DNA from: Symsagittifera roscoffensis
Lineage: Eukaryota; Xenacoelomorpha; Acoela; Convolutidae
Reading direction: 5' to 3'
Assembly (NCBI RefSeq): GCF_963678635.1
Contig: NC_087070.1
Span: forward strand, 32,916,695-32,980,694
DNA: 64,000 bases
In this document: one piece after another, positions 1 through 10,832 of the stretch
Numbering within the stretch: the stretch's first letter is position 1
Layout of the letters: each line of letters opens with the position of its first letter
Made by a program: the position numbers and the translations under genes
Notes under the pieces: generated by a model
The model's database searches: none
Told to the model about the DNA's origin: nothing
What the model saw: the letters and a program-made list of their open reading frames with translations, nothing else

Positions 1-3000
1 ACAGTCCGTGATCAACTCCATTCCACTTTTATCTGACATGCTCAACCTCCCATACAGTTGTGCCAATTGGCAATGCTGCTTGCTCAGCCTAATCAGGCAG
101 TGTCCCAAGTTGCAAACATGTCCTTCCATCCCACTATGTTGAGCCAAGCATGTGCCTTGCTTCAACCAGTTGCTCGATGGACCTTCCTCGGACAGCTCCG
201 TGGATGGATTGCTCTTCTGCTTCGTCAACCTCATGGCAAGCAGATGGTGTATCATAGCCAGATCATGTAGACTCGCGTCATCATCCAGGTCTAACGTGAC
301 ATACGCCGTTATATCCCAGATCAAACCGGCGTTTAGATGTGGACACCATGAAGGCCTCATGAGTTCCCACATGGTTAAAAAGCTGGTTTTCAAGGGACCG
401 ACCCAAGAGACACAATCAAAACTCACTTGCCCCTTCAGCTCGGGAACCGAGGGTTCGACCACTCGTTCCTCCAAAACAATACCCAGCTTGGGTTGTGCTA
501 CCATCAACATGCCAGTTTCCTTGACTCGCTCTACCCAGAAATCAAGTACTATGACTTGCTCATAGTCAAAGTACGCTTCCCTGGCTTCCTCATTCACGAA
601 GGGATTATACGCCATACCCGGTATGCCAGACACATATTGGAACGACTTCAACTTTCCCAATGTTGCATAGTCTCTCTGTCCCCTGACCGCTTCAATCAAT
701 TCCCGGCTCACTTTCAACTCTTTGTTGGAATACCTTCTCACTTCTTCCAACCGACGGTAGCTCTCCAAATCAATGGACTCTTTGTTTGGTATGGCTAGCG
801 GCATGTCCTGATACAGTTCCCGGAGTGCCCTCAGGAAGTTTCTTTCACCATCAACTCCCCCTTGCCGAATGGTCTTTATGCATTCTCCCAATACAGGAGT
901 GGGGATACGATCCACCACAAACCTTACAAAGCAAAGGGCATCATTACGCTTAGCCCAGGCTATCGCAGAATCGTCTCTAGAAATCAACATTCGCAGGGCT
1001 TCCATCAATTCAAGTTCCTGTTCCTTTGATTTCGAGTCGTTGTTGGCTTCATACTCTGCCTTCTTAATTCCCATCAAACACCAGGCCAATCGTACCTGCA
1101 AGTCAGTTCTGGTACATGGATAAGCTAGGTATGCTACCACCGTCGCCGGCGCATGCATCGTCTCGTCAAAGTATCTTTGGAGGGCCGCCCTCCAAGAGAT
1201 CTCTAGCAGACTTTCCAGGCCGATTTCGTTTGCTTCCGAGGACATCACCGTGCCGTATTCTTTCCGGTTCAAGTTGGAGTTCTCCGTCAGCTCCCTCAGA
1301 TACTCCTGCATGGCTTGCTTCTCGTTCCAAGCCATCAGGTGCCCTCTTGCAGAAATCCTCGCCTTCAGCATCTCCACATAACCCCCTGCCGGATCTCCCA
1401 TTTGGTCTGAGTCTGGTACGGTGATTAGACTATACTCGACCACGTCGAGTTGTCCCTCCAGCTTCATTCGGGCCAAGTAGGTTCGCGAGGGCTTGTAATC
1501 ATCAGGTCCTCCAGATCCACACTGACTGATGACCTCCATTTCCAATTTAGTATCCGCCAGAGTCCGTCCATTCTTCTTTGACCTCGTGGCCGTTGTGGTC
1601 AAACCTGCCAATAGCATAGGGGGTATCAGGTTCTCTTTTTCTCCCACGGCAAGCATCGAACCATCTCCTTGCCCACTTTCGCTTAATTGAGCTACTCCTA
1701 CCAAGGAGGCCACCACTGTGCTGGCTTTTGATCTCAACACTTTCTGGTTCACGGCTCTGCTTCCGGTCTTTCTCTTTAACCGCTTCAGCCCTTTTTTTTT
1801 AGCTCGTCTGATGGGTAACTTCCTCGTTATCTGCTGATCATCGGCACTGTCCTCTGTAACTGACTCGGCCAGAACATCAGACTCTACAGAGTTCTCCAGA
1901 ACCTCGCGCATGATGGGTTGGTTTAGTCCCACCTTCATTATGGACTGCGTCCCATATCTACGTATCACGTCCCATGTCCTCTCCATGAAAGTCACTCGGT
2001 TCCAGGTTACTCCCGTCTCACGTTCAAGTTCACGCTGGTATCTTTCCCATTCCTCTTCCGGTATCGTGCTCAGGAAAGATACCCTCATACTCCCCTCAAT
2101 CTTCCTCCTCCTTGGTGAATCATGGAGCAGTTTCTGTAGATCCCTCCTCCGGTAGTCCAATGCCAGGCTTATTGGCTCCACTGGGGATAAGCTGGCCGGC
2201 GCCTCCTTCGTAGGGGACATGAAAGACGATGGTGTCATCAGCAATAGATTCCCATCGACTTCCCCGTCGTCGTCTTCACTAAACTGGTATTCCAGCAAGT
2301 CCCTCTCCAATGCTCCTAGGTCTATTTCACTCGACTTCTCTCCCTTTCCCTCCATGTGATCATCGTCCTGATCCATCCGTTCGTCATCGTTCGTGTCTGG
2401 TTTTGGCTTAGGTCCCGAAGGGCCTTGTCGCATATCCATGTCCGAGTCCGGCCGTGCCGGTACTGTCAGATCCCCTGCATGGTAGAATAACTCATCGTTC
2501 ACTAAGAATTCTACCGACTCCTCGCCATGTGGCGCCAGATCATCCACCGTTATGTACGTGCCTCCTTTGCACTCCTTTGCGACCTCCAGGATTACTACCT
2601 TCACCTCCCCTGACCACTTCAATATTGATAGATCATCTGCAGGCGTGTACACATCATTCCACACCCCAGTGGATACCTCTGGTTTCCTGGAAGGTGATGC
2701 TTTGATCTTCTTCCGGCTCCAAGCATCACGAAATGTGAAGTCAAACGTGTGCATGGCTGCCACGTTCCAACTGATGAAGCGCGGCTCCATCCCTTCACTC
2801 CACTTAAGCATCCTCTTCTCCGCATCACGAGCCGCTCCGATGCGAGGGGCAACTGTGGGAGATGTGACTCACAACAGCATCCTACTTATCGGTGGGTACA
2901 GAGGACATTGGTCCGGCAGCGGCCTGGACCCGGAAAGCCACGCTTGCACATTCTTTTTCACGTGTGCGTAGGCCTCTGGGAAAAGTGGGACCCTCATCGC

Positions 3001-4137
3001 CTCTCCTGAATCCTTCACCACTGGTCGCAGATTCCAAAGCTTCGGGTTGAACTGGACATGGGAAAGGTCCTCGCGGCCCATTCGGCACTTAAAGTTGTTG
3101 TTGAAGTCCATCAACACCCAACCCGGCTCCGCTATTCTTCCAAATAGCCTGTCGTCGCTGGCTAACCTTCTCAGTTCTTTCTGTTCCACCCAATTCAGCA
3201 CGGAGCAATCCACTACCGAAACTAGGTTGACATACAACACCGAGTTCCTGTATGCCTTTACTTGCAAATCGGGGAACGCAAATGACATCACCGGTCCATA
3301 CACCACCGTGACGAACTCCCGTAGTCCATGAATCAGAGCCAGCGGATCGATCCGCATCATGAAAGCCAGATCTGTCAGCAAAGGCATGCCACAGTACTGT
3401 TTGCACTCACCCGCATCCGTCGCCACCTTATCCTCTCCTGTGACGCTCCTGTTCTGTTGCAGTAGATATTGGAGCAAGAGGATCCTCCATTCTTTCATCT
3501 TTTTGAGCGAGGCGGTTTCCAACTGCGCGTTGAATTCACGACTCGTTCCTTGAAGCTGTTCTGGGTATCGCAACAGCACGAGCAGATCGCCTAACCGACC
3601 ATACGTCATAGCGATCAGGGTGAGGAGCCCGTCCAATCTCAGGTCTGCCAACGCTTGGGTGAAGAGGTTCGCAGGTCCCTTCACGAAGTTCTCGTGACCA
3701 AATGTCACATACAAGGCCAATATCAAGCCGATCGACAATTTCCGGATATCCTTGACGAAGCTCGCAATCAAGTTCCTGGATGCCCTCGGGTAACATATTG
3801 ACAAGAAGGATGGCGTCAATCCCACTCCCATTCCACCCAAGACAGCGTCTGATTGTTCATATTGTGCCCTCGTGGCCAAGATATCAGCTTGGAACTTATC
3901 CAATGACATCGTGTTCACATCCTGCATCAACTGCAATATCATCCCCCCGGCTAATTCTCTCTCATTAAACAAGTTTTTCAGATACGCGTGTATCTCTTTG
4001 ATCACCGCCGGTGCATGCTCGATTGCATCTTCCCCCAAGGTATACAATCTCGGTGACAAGTATAACCATGCGTTGGTGTTTGGCCTCGTACGCAAAGCCA
4101 AGGCCATGAGATCCTCTTCTGCAGATGTCAGATTTTT
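1..4137 (-). pseudogene. Env-position ORF of E1, large C-terminal part, open at the window edge
   Basis: Read in the frame whose codons end at positions equal to 1 modulo 3, the minus strand is open from about 4137 down to base 1, with a single TGA at 2869-2871. I checked every triplet of 2868-1 and found no stop in 956 codons, so the frame continues off the window. The protein upstream of the TGA (2869-4107, 412 residues) is mixed hydrophobic and charged. Downstream come WNVAAMHTFDF, an acidic linker rich in D and E around 2230-2420, a basic stretch near 1740-1830, and a long helical-looking region. I recognise no named domain. It follows the SGNH-like segment through a one-base frameshift near 4139. 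The position after integrase suggests an env-type or accessory ORF, but neither a signal peptide nor a clear membrane anchor is visible in this part. Confidence 0.6.
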
Positions 4138-4140
4138 CTA

Positions 4141-5314
4141 ACCGTCCTCTTCTGTTCATTTTCTGCGTGATCCATTTGCTTGAACCAGAGATACTTAGCC
4201 ACCTGTTGTACTAAAAAATGATCGTCATCTACCCCTGGCCTCAATTTCAACAATCTGGCGAAGTTGGACAGATCCAACCCCAGGACTTCATCCAGCACCA
4301 ACCGAGTTGTGCTTCAATCCTTGAACCCCTGTATGGCGTTAGAAATGTCAGCCCAAATGGCAGGAAGCTCAGATCGGGATGGGTAGTAGTTGTTGGGATC
4401 CACCGTTCTGTTTGGCGCGGGTATTATCACGCTGAATCGTCCCTCTGATATCGTTGTGACCATCGTGTACACAAACTGAAGGGGTTCTGGCAATGCGGCG
4501 TACCCCGGTGATAACACAAAGACAACCTTCACCACATTTTGAGTGAAGCGTTGTTTTACTGATGTTTCCACCTCAGCCATGGCCGAGAGCAACGTCATTA
4601 TCGCCTCTCCTATGACCTCATTACTCGGGACCGATCCATCTGTCAGGCGGGACAACAACCCTCTGCTCTGCAGGTGATCATTCGAGCCTGCAACCACTAT
4701 AACCTGCGGTTCCATGCTGACTACCCTTCGCACACTTATCTTCATGCCTGCTGATTGTCCCCAGTCCAACTTAGGCGCCGTCAAGAAAATCACGTCAGGC
4801 CAAAAGAGAGAAATGGGCGTGTATAGATAATCTGAACTGGCCACTATCAGGTACTTGGCAGCTTTCATATCCAAGGGATCATAGGCGGCAAACAGGCTGT
4901 CACCGTCTGGTGCCATCAGCCCTGCATATCTCTTGTCGTCTCCTTCCACCGAGGTCGCTCGGGGATAGTCTCTCGAGTATTCACTAGGCCGAGAGGTTTA
5001 GCAAACTGTCTGTACACCTTGTGATGCTTATTGTTGGGCTTATTCTCTGCCAGAAACTTAACCTTCCTAGCAGGTGGTGTCAGCTCTCTGGCTCTCCGAC
5101 GGACGTCCGTGAGAGATCGGGTGTTCAAGGGTCCAAGGGTATTGTCCTGAGGCAATCCATTGAGGTCCACGTACCTGAGCGTAGTCGCGGAGCTGAACTG
5201 TTCCTGTCCCGCTACCAGCTGTCCCGCAACCAGCCAATCCACACCCGGTAGTCGATACAATCGTGAAACTGTGGGACCCTCTCCAACGATCATCTTCCTT
5301 GCATCTCCCGACAC
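4141..5314 (-). pseudogene. Env-position ORF of E1, SGNH-hydrolase-like segment
   Basis: Two overlapping frames, 4916-5314 and 4314-4949, join by a frameshift near 4950 and continue past an in-frame TGA at 4314-4316 down to about 4141. In the 211-residue frame, alternating strand-like and helical stretches include VIVVAGSNDHL (GSND at residues 88-91), which matches block III (GxND) of SGNH/GDSL hydrolases, and a conserved-looking NNYYPSRSELPAIW segment. The usual GDS nucleophile block is not clear: ASSDY at residues 37-41 is the nearest match, and no C-terminal DxxH is seen. Known: SGNH or esterase-like modules occur in some retroelement ORFs. Inferred: this is the central domain of the long ORF that follows pol. 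It may be a catalytically dead fold. Confidence 0.45.
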
Positions 5315-6797
5315 CTCAATGTAATCATGTTCAATTTTGCCGACATATCTGTCTTATATTGTCCCCAACCGCTGGGATCTGAACGGTTCCAGAGCAGCAC
5401 ACTGTTTGGTTCGACTCCCTCCGTCGGCACGGCGCTCGTCGATTGTCCTGTTGTCGAAGCAGGAATTGCTGTGGCAGACGTGTCACTCCTCCTAGACACG
5501 GTCTGGGAGCTAATCCGGCTCTGATCAACCGATCTGCCAGGTCGGCTCTCCAACGGTTGAGTCCTGGGAGGACGGGCAGTCCCCTGGTTGCTTATGGCGG
5601 GGTTCCTGCCCATGCCATTCAAACAAGCACGAGGATGCTCCGTGACCACTTGCACTAACTGGTTGCGCACCGTTAGATTCTTTCTGATATCAACCACGCG
5701 AGATCTCTGAATTGTCCCGTCATGCGCAGTCCCTGCTGGTACTACAGTTCGGGGTGCTCGCTCTGAGCTGCTGGAAGAATGATCAAAGCGTTGGGAAGGG
5801 ACGACTCTACCCAATGTCCGCCCAGTGGTTCTGTTGATCTCATCCATTGTTGCTCTAGCCACCTGATTGAATGATTCTTGAAACTGAGGAGCAAGATAGG
5901 TGTCGGAGGGGTCTGGTATTGTGTTTCTCGGGTTGTTGGGAGCAGACTGTGGTGTCTGCTGAGGAGCCTCGGTCCCTCTCGGTGCGCACAGCTCCTGCGC
6001 CCTCGTCCTGGGACGTGTGTCCTGGATGCCTCTGAGGAGTTCATCGTAGCCAGAACCTCCGGTGACACTTGACTCACCCTCGCCATATATAGTTCCTTCA
6101 GATGTTTTATTTCCTCTTCCTTGTAGGCTATTTGCAGGTTCTCAAACTTCTTCTTCCATTCGTCCCTTTCTCGAGATATTGTCCGGTACTCCTGCAGCTT
6201 GGCACACAGCTCGTTCTGATCCCTCTCTTTCTTCTCCAAGGTCTCGATCGTCTCCGAGGTCTGTATCTCGATCTCGCTCACCCTCACTCTCTTGAGAGGA
6301 GAAGCAGCTGTTGGGGAGTCTGCTGAGTGTGACGGGCCCGGCCCATCACGTAGTCTTTTAGCTCCGATGAGCGGTTGCGCTGGCTGAACAGGTAGGAGCA
6401 TTTCACCTAGCCGGTGATCCCTTTGTTCGCCTAGTCCCGGTTCACGAGCCAAGTCGTGTCCGGACACTTCTCCTCGGCGCCATCTCATCAATCGGTTTCG
6501 ACCTCTCTCGGCGGTCCCGGACTCACCGAAGGCCAGCATTAACACCACCTCTGTTGGGCGATTCCCTCGACCCTCTCGTCCCAACGCGTTGAGGAGTGCG
6601 ACCACAAACATCGCCAATCCCGGGCCTTCTCGTGTAAAATCGCAATCAATCAGCCGCTGATAGATCTCGTCTAGAGTCGCTCCTAGACTCGCTGAGAGGA
6701 ATTCCATTAACTCATTTGTATCGCCCATTTCTACGTGTTGATTCTCGTATCGTGAAATTTCTTCAAGTTTGCTTTGATTCAGTAAACAAGATTTCAT
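5290..6797 (-). pseudogene. Env-position ORF of E1, N-terminal coiled-coil part
   Basis: The frame 5742-6797 starts with ATG at 6797 and codes for 351 residues. Residues about 25-75 look like a helical domain. Basic patches GAKRLRD and PLKRVRV lie at about 145-172. A strong heptad-like coiled coil, rich in E, K and L, spans residues 178-245. After about residue 250 the meaningful reading moves to the frame of 5290-5862, through a frameshift near 6060. That frame continues as a low-complexity S/T/P/R-rich linker and then shifts again near 5300 into the SGNH-like segment. The gene begins about 330 bases after the macro ORF ends, on the same strand, in the position where other LTR elements carry env. 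No signal peptide is visible, so a Gag-like or structural role is equally possible. Confidence 0.55.
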
Positions 6798-6828
6798 GCG
6801 GTCCCATTTTCAGGATAAAACATCCTGG

Positions 6829-7211
6829 CAACTCCTAGCATATGCTCAGATAGTACTTTTTATGTAAGTAAACCTCTATACCAGTTTCTGAAAATATCAC
6901 GTGTATAAGGGCGAACCTTATCGAATGAGCGCTGTCACCTTCAATACCTGGAGTGTTCCAGGTCTTCCAGGACACAAACATCACATAACACATACCCTTA
7001 CAATAACATAACACATAAACATCATATATCTACATTATTACCTAAAAACATAATCCCTTGTAGCTAACCTAACTCAATCCTAATCTCTGTAAAGTGAACT
7101 TAATAAAAACCACTTATCGCCGAATGCAACTCCTAGCATATGCTCAGATAGTACTTTTTATGTAAGTAAACCTCTATACCAGTTTCTGAAAATATCACGT
7201 GTATAAGGGCG
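6829..7211. repeat. 85-bp direct repeat pair (6829-6913 and 7127-7211)
   Basis: The run starting GCAACTCCTAGCATATGCTC and ending about GTATAAGGGCG occurs twice with no difference seen, spaced 298 bp apart. The right copy encodes the last ~26 codons of the macro-like ORF plus its stop. The left copy sits just upstream of the coiled-coil ORF start. The 213 bp between the copies are AT-rich and non-coding. This could be a template-switch duplication, or an element-specific feature between pol and the downstream ORF, such as a splice or cis signal. Confidence 0.85.
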
Positions 7212-8326
7212 TACAACTCTCTCGGATGTAGTTTTCCCCTATTGGGATCATAGGCTGGTAACGAGAGAGAGGTCACTCCTCTCTCAACCAGAAAATCCCT
7301 AAGTCGAGTCAAGGCCAATACAAAGCTCTCTGGATCTGCGTGTTGCCTATCAGTGGCCTTAATAACCAGGAAAAACAAGTACTTCCCTGGTATCTGTGAT
7401 GCAACAGGGGGCAGCGCTATCATCCCTCCCAGACCAGGCCTCTGTTTCCATAAAAACTCGATATTCTTATACTTTCTTTTAAAACCACCCGCTAGTGCTG
7501 TTTTGAAGCTTACGTCCGCGGTTATCGCTATAGCGCATGTACGTTCCGTGAGTATGAAATCGCTGTCCGTTATGACGATATTGCTTGAATAATGGTTCGG
7601 TAGGTCGAAATAAGATTCAAAAATCCGTCCGAAAGGTGGTTTTTTAGCGTTCTGGCCTTCCGTTTCCAGTTCTCCGGTTTCTCTTGCCAATTTTAATTTT
7701 TTAAAGATCATGTTTTCGGTGTGGGTGAGTCCTACCCCAACTCCCCGGTCAAAAATATCCATCGACCTCCCCGTCGATCGCCCAAAGTCGAGCAGATCGA
7801 GGTTGGATTGCGGAACGCGTAGAGGGCCATCTGGAGCGACCCAGTTGGACTCGGTATTGTCATGGCTGACATATTTGATGCCGTCTTTATCAACATCCTG
7901 AATCGGCAAGATTGTCTCTTTAGGATCCGTCGGCACATCGTGGAGCCATTCGAGCACTCGCAAGTTTGTTAGTTCTTGCACATGAGTCTGATCCATCTCT
8001 GGTTCGAACTCCACTTCTGGTTCGGAGCGATCGTCGATCCAATCTTGATCCATGTCATTTACCAAGTCGATCTCTCTTGGCACCGCTACTTCATCCAGTC
8101 CCACCAGCGACTCCATCATGTCACTTAAAACTATTCTGTCTATGACGAAATCCTCGCCATACGGGTTATACTTCTTCTTATCCCTTCCCTTCTTGCTCTG
8201 GCGTGTCTCCATAGTGAGAGGAAAGTCAGGTTGTATTCCTTTGTCAATTTCAGTCTGTTCTGGGCACTCCCAGTCCTCTTCGGCATAAGGTAGAGTTTCG
8301 TCATCCACCTCTACTCGCTCGGTCAA
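7133..8326 (-). pseudogene. E1 macro-domain-like module downstream of integrase
   Basis: This 397-residue reading frame lies on the same strand as the end of integrase and in the same frame, separated from it only by TAG codons at 8522-8524 and 8327-8329. Residues 1-245 are acidic and low complexity (many D/E runs). Residues about 248-390 show the alternating beta/alpha pattern of a macro domain of the TARG1/OARD1 type: NIVITDSDFIL, CAIAITADVSFKTALAGGFK (where that family has AHCxSxDxxMGxGIA), a GKYLFFLVIKATD strand, an amphipathic helix, GVTSLSLPAYD, and a final EVYLH strand. The family's GCGLD motif reads AYDPNRGKL here, so catalysis is doubtful. The same module, better preserved, ends the polyprotein at 28236-34985. 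The start is not an ATG (TTG follows TAG), which fits a read-through pol tail rather than a separate gene. Confidence 0.6.
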
Positions 8327-8521
8327 CTACCCAATCGGGCAATCATCCATCACCTCATTTCCGTCGTTTTTGTCGCGAGTGCATCTCTCATTCACCTCAC
8401 AAGCAGGATCTACTATCAAATAGTCTCCCTCTTGCATGTCCGCTGGGATGCACCAGTCCTCTGATGAGGCATTGTGCGGTTTGATGTTTTCGTAATGAGC
8501 TGCTCTTCCTGTGCTCAGTCG

Positions 8522-10110
8522 CTAAAACCGACCTCCTTGGTGCACTCCTGTTATTTGAAATGGGCCACGCAATTTCTTTAATAATTTTTTGGTTCCTTTT
8601 GGTGGAACTACTTCCTGAAATACCCAGACGTAATCGCCAACTGAGTAGGCTTTTGCATCGGCAGTCATTTCATCAAACCTCCTTTTTTGTCTGATTTGCG
8701 CCTGTTGCGTGTTCGTCCTGCATAAGTCATTGAGTTCCTGCTGTTTTCTAATGACATCCCGCACGTAAGTTTGCGGTGCTGTTCTCTTCCCTTCATATTT
8801 TCAGGGTAGAAAAACGTCAACGGAAGCACTTTTTCGTGACCCGTTAGCATCATATGCGGACTTATTCCCGTGGTGGAATGCTCTGTGCTGTTGTAAGCAC
8901 CCATCACTTGCGGTAGGTGTCTATCCCAGTCATCCATGTAGCGTGAGCAATAAACTCTCAACATGGATACCAGCGTGCGATTCTGCCTCTCGACTAGGCC
9001 ATTCGTTTGCGGGTGATAAGTGGTCGAGTGGGCCTGTGCTACCTGCGACCTTTTCATTAACTCCTTCGTGAGATCACCCACAAATGCTTTGCCATTGTCC
9101 GATTGGAATGTGATGGGGCAGCCGTGCCTCGCTATCCACACATTTATCAAATGATCGCATGTTTCCTCCGCTGATGCTGTCATGCAGGGTGCTGCCTCAG
9201 CATATTTCGTAAAATGATCAATCATTACCAGCACCTGATTGTAGCCCGTGGCTGTTATGCATATCTTCTGGTGATCGATCTGCACCACTTCATTGAATCC
9301 TGATGATTCTATTGATTGCAGAGGGAATCTCAGTTTCCTGGGGTCCTTCGCCTGTTGGCATGACAAGCACGCAGAGATCCACTTTTCACATGCCTTCTTC
9401 AAGCCAGGCCATTCGAATCGTTTCTGTATCCTGTTATACACTTTGTCCACTCCCTGATAGCCCATTAGGTCATGTAAACGAAAGAGCAATTCGGTCCGGT
9501 ATAACTGTGGTAACACTATCGAGTTGTACTTGTAAAGGACCTTGTCCTCCTCTCTACGTTTACAGGCTACGATTCCGTCTTTGTTCAGATACAACAAATC
9601 TTTTGTTTTCAGGTAGAACTGCTTCAAGATCTTGTAGCTGTCTTCTTCCAAATCCCCTTTGTCAGGTGCTCCATTCTCGATCCATCTTTTCAGATTGCTC
9701 GTCATTCTGTCATTTCGTTGAGCCCTTAGGAGGTCCGACAGCCGGTATCTGGCTTTCAGATACGTCTTTATCACGTTCAATTGCTCGCTCATTATCTCCG
9801 GGGCATGGGCATCGTCCATCAACTTGACGCACCATATCTTCTTCAAAGGCGTTGCTTCCTGCAAAGATGGCTCCAAATTGATACGGACGACCGTACCATG
9901 TGGCAGTAATTTGGTTGGGCGTTTCGAAACTGCTATCAGCTCGAGCTCATCGGCGGCATTATCCACCACGGTGCCCTCCTCATCGGAGGTGTACCTGTCT
10001 CTGTCCGGATCCTGATGCATTTCCCTGTCCAGCCCGCGAAGTAGTCTCGGATGTGTTGTCCCAGGACTGCGGCCTCGAGTCATCACTTGAGTCGAGTGAC
10101 TCCACACCAT
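8522..10110 (-). pseudogene. E1 integrase
   Basis: The main frame (8665-10110, 481 residues) holds a zinc-binding region with H213, C248 and C251, where the second histidine position is Y218 (GYQG). The catalytic D279 (VVQIDH), D338 (FQSDNG) and E374 (NGLVERQ) have the 35-residue D-E spacing of the DDE core. After a frameshift near 8770 the frame 8522-8764 gives the GPY/F-type C-terminal module (VGDYVWVF, LRGPFQITGV). It ends at a TAG that the same frame crosses into the macro-like module. The family inserts cDNA into the genome. Loss of the zinc histidine and the frame break make this copy non-functional. Residues 1-120 of the frame belong to the acidic linker and to a helical N-terminal extension. 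Confidence 0.9.
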
Positions 10111-10832
10111 CAGGTTCCACTCTGTCTGTGATGTTTCAGGACTCCCCAGACAAAACTCTGTCCATTGGTCGCTTTGAATCCGACTCCCCGGACAAAATTC
10201 TGTCCCTAGGTGGTCTCATCAACCTCTCCCCGGACAAATCGTCCTGTACGGGCCTGAAGATGTCCGAATCTCCGGACATTGTTTCGTCCCCGGAAGAACA
10301 ATCTGAGCCCGACTCGTATTCTGCTTTTGCATCTGTGAAATGTACTTTTCTCGTGAAGCTGGATTTCGACTTGACCCTGACTTCCTCAGTGACTTGGACC
10401 GGGATCGGTTTCCCACGTTCTGGGAACGAAGTCCTCAACAAGACATCCTTCGGCATTGAGGTCACCAGCTGGTTCACTATCGACCGGCAATCCCGTTCCA
10501 CATCGCGACCGCGAATGATCACCGGCCTCTTCTCCGTCTTCTCAGCTACGGTCAATCGCTGTATGGTCTCCATCCACTTACGATCATCCGTCGACTTCTC
10601 TATCCAGCAAGTCACGAAGTTTCCCCATGACGTCCGGCGCCACATTCACTGTCCTATTTAGCAGAGCTATGCTGTTTATACCCAGCCTGGTAAGCCCCTG
10701 CTGCACCAGATTGGATCGGACTAGCAGATCCAGCGGAACGGGTTCACCCCTGGCTAAAACCTTTATCTCAGCGGCCGTTTCCGCTGGAAGTTCAGGGTGT
10801 CCTGGTATAGGGTGCCCTGACTTATCCAGCCA
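9980..10832 (-). pseudogene. E1 acidic linker between RNase H and integrase
   Basis: Beyond the TAG at 10833-10835, the RNase H frame continues to about 10560. It then shifts into the 10136-10645 frame and, past a TGA at 10136-10138, reads into a serine/aspartate-rich stretch before joining integrase near 10000. The middle part has repeated blocks of the form LSGES or LSGER plus DRxLSGES, with acidic runs such as DSSDD. Typical Ty3-like elements join RNase H to integrase with a short tether, so roughly 270 extra residues here is unusual. I see no recognisable domain. Confidence 0.6.

Noticed and set aside
152-3796. Many plus-strand ORFs of 60-140 codons
   Set aside because: They lie opposite the long minus-strand E1 frame, show no domain pattern, and overlap each other. 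They are shadows of the real coding strand.
9303-10661. Plus-strand ORFs of 174 and 253 codons
   Set aside because: They are antisense to the integrase and acidic linker. The Ser/Pro/Asp-rich look comes from the complementary repeats.
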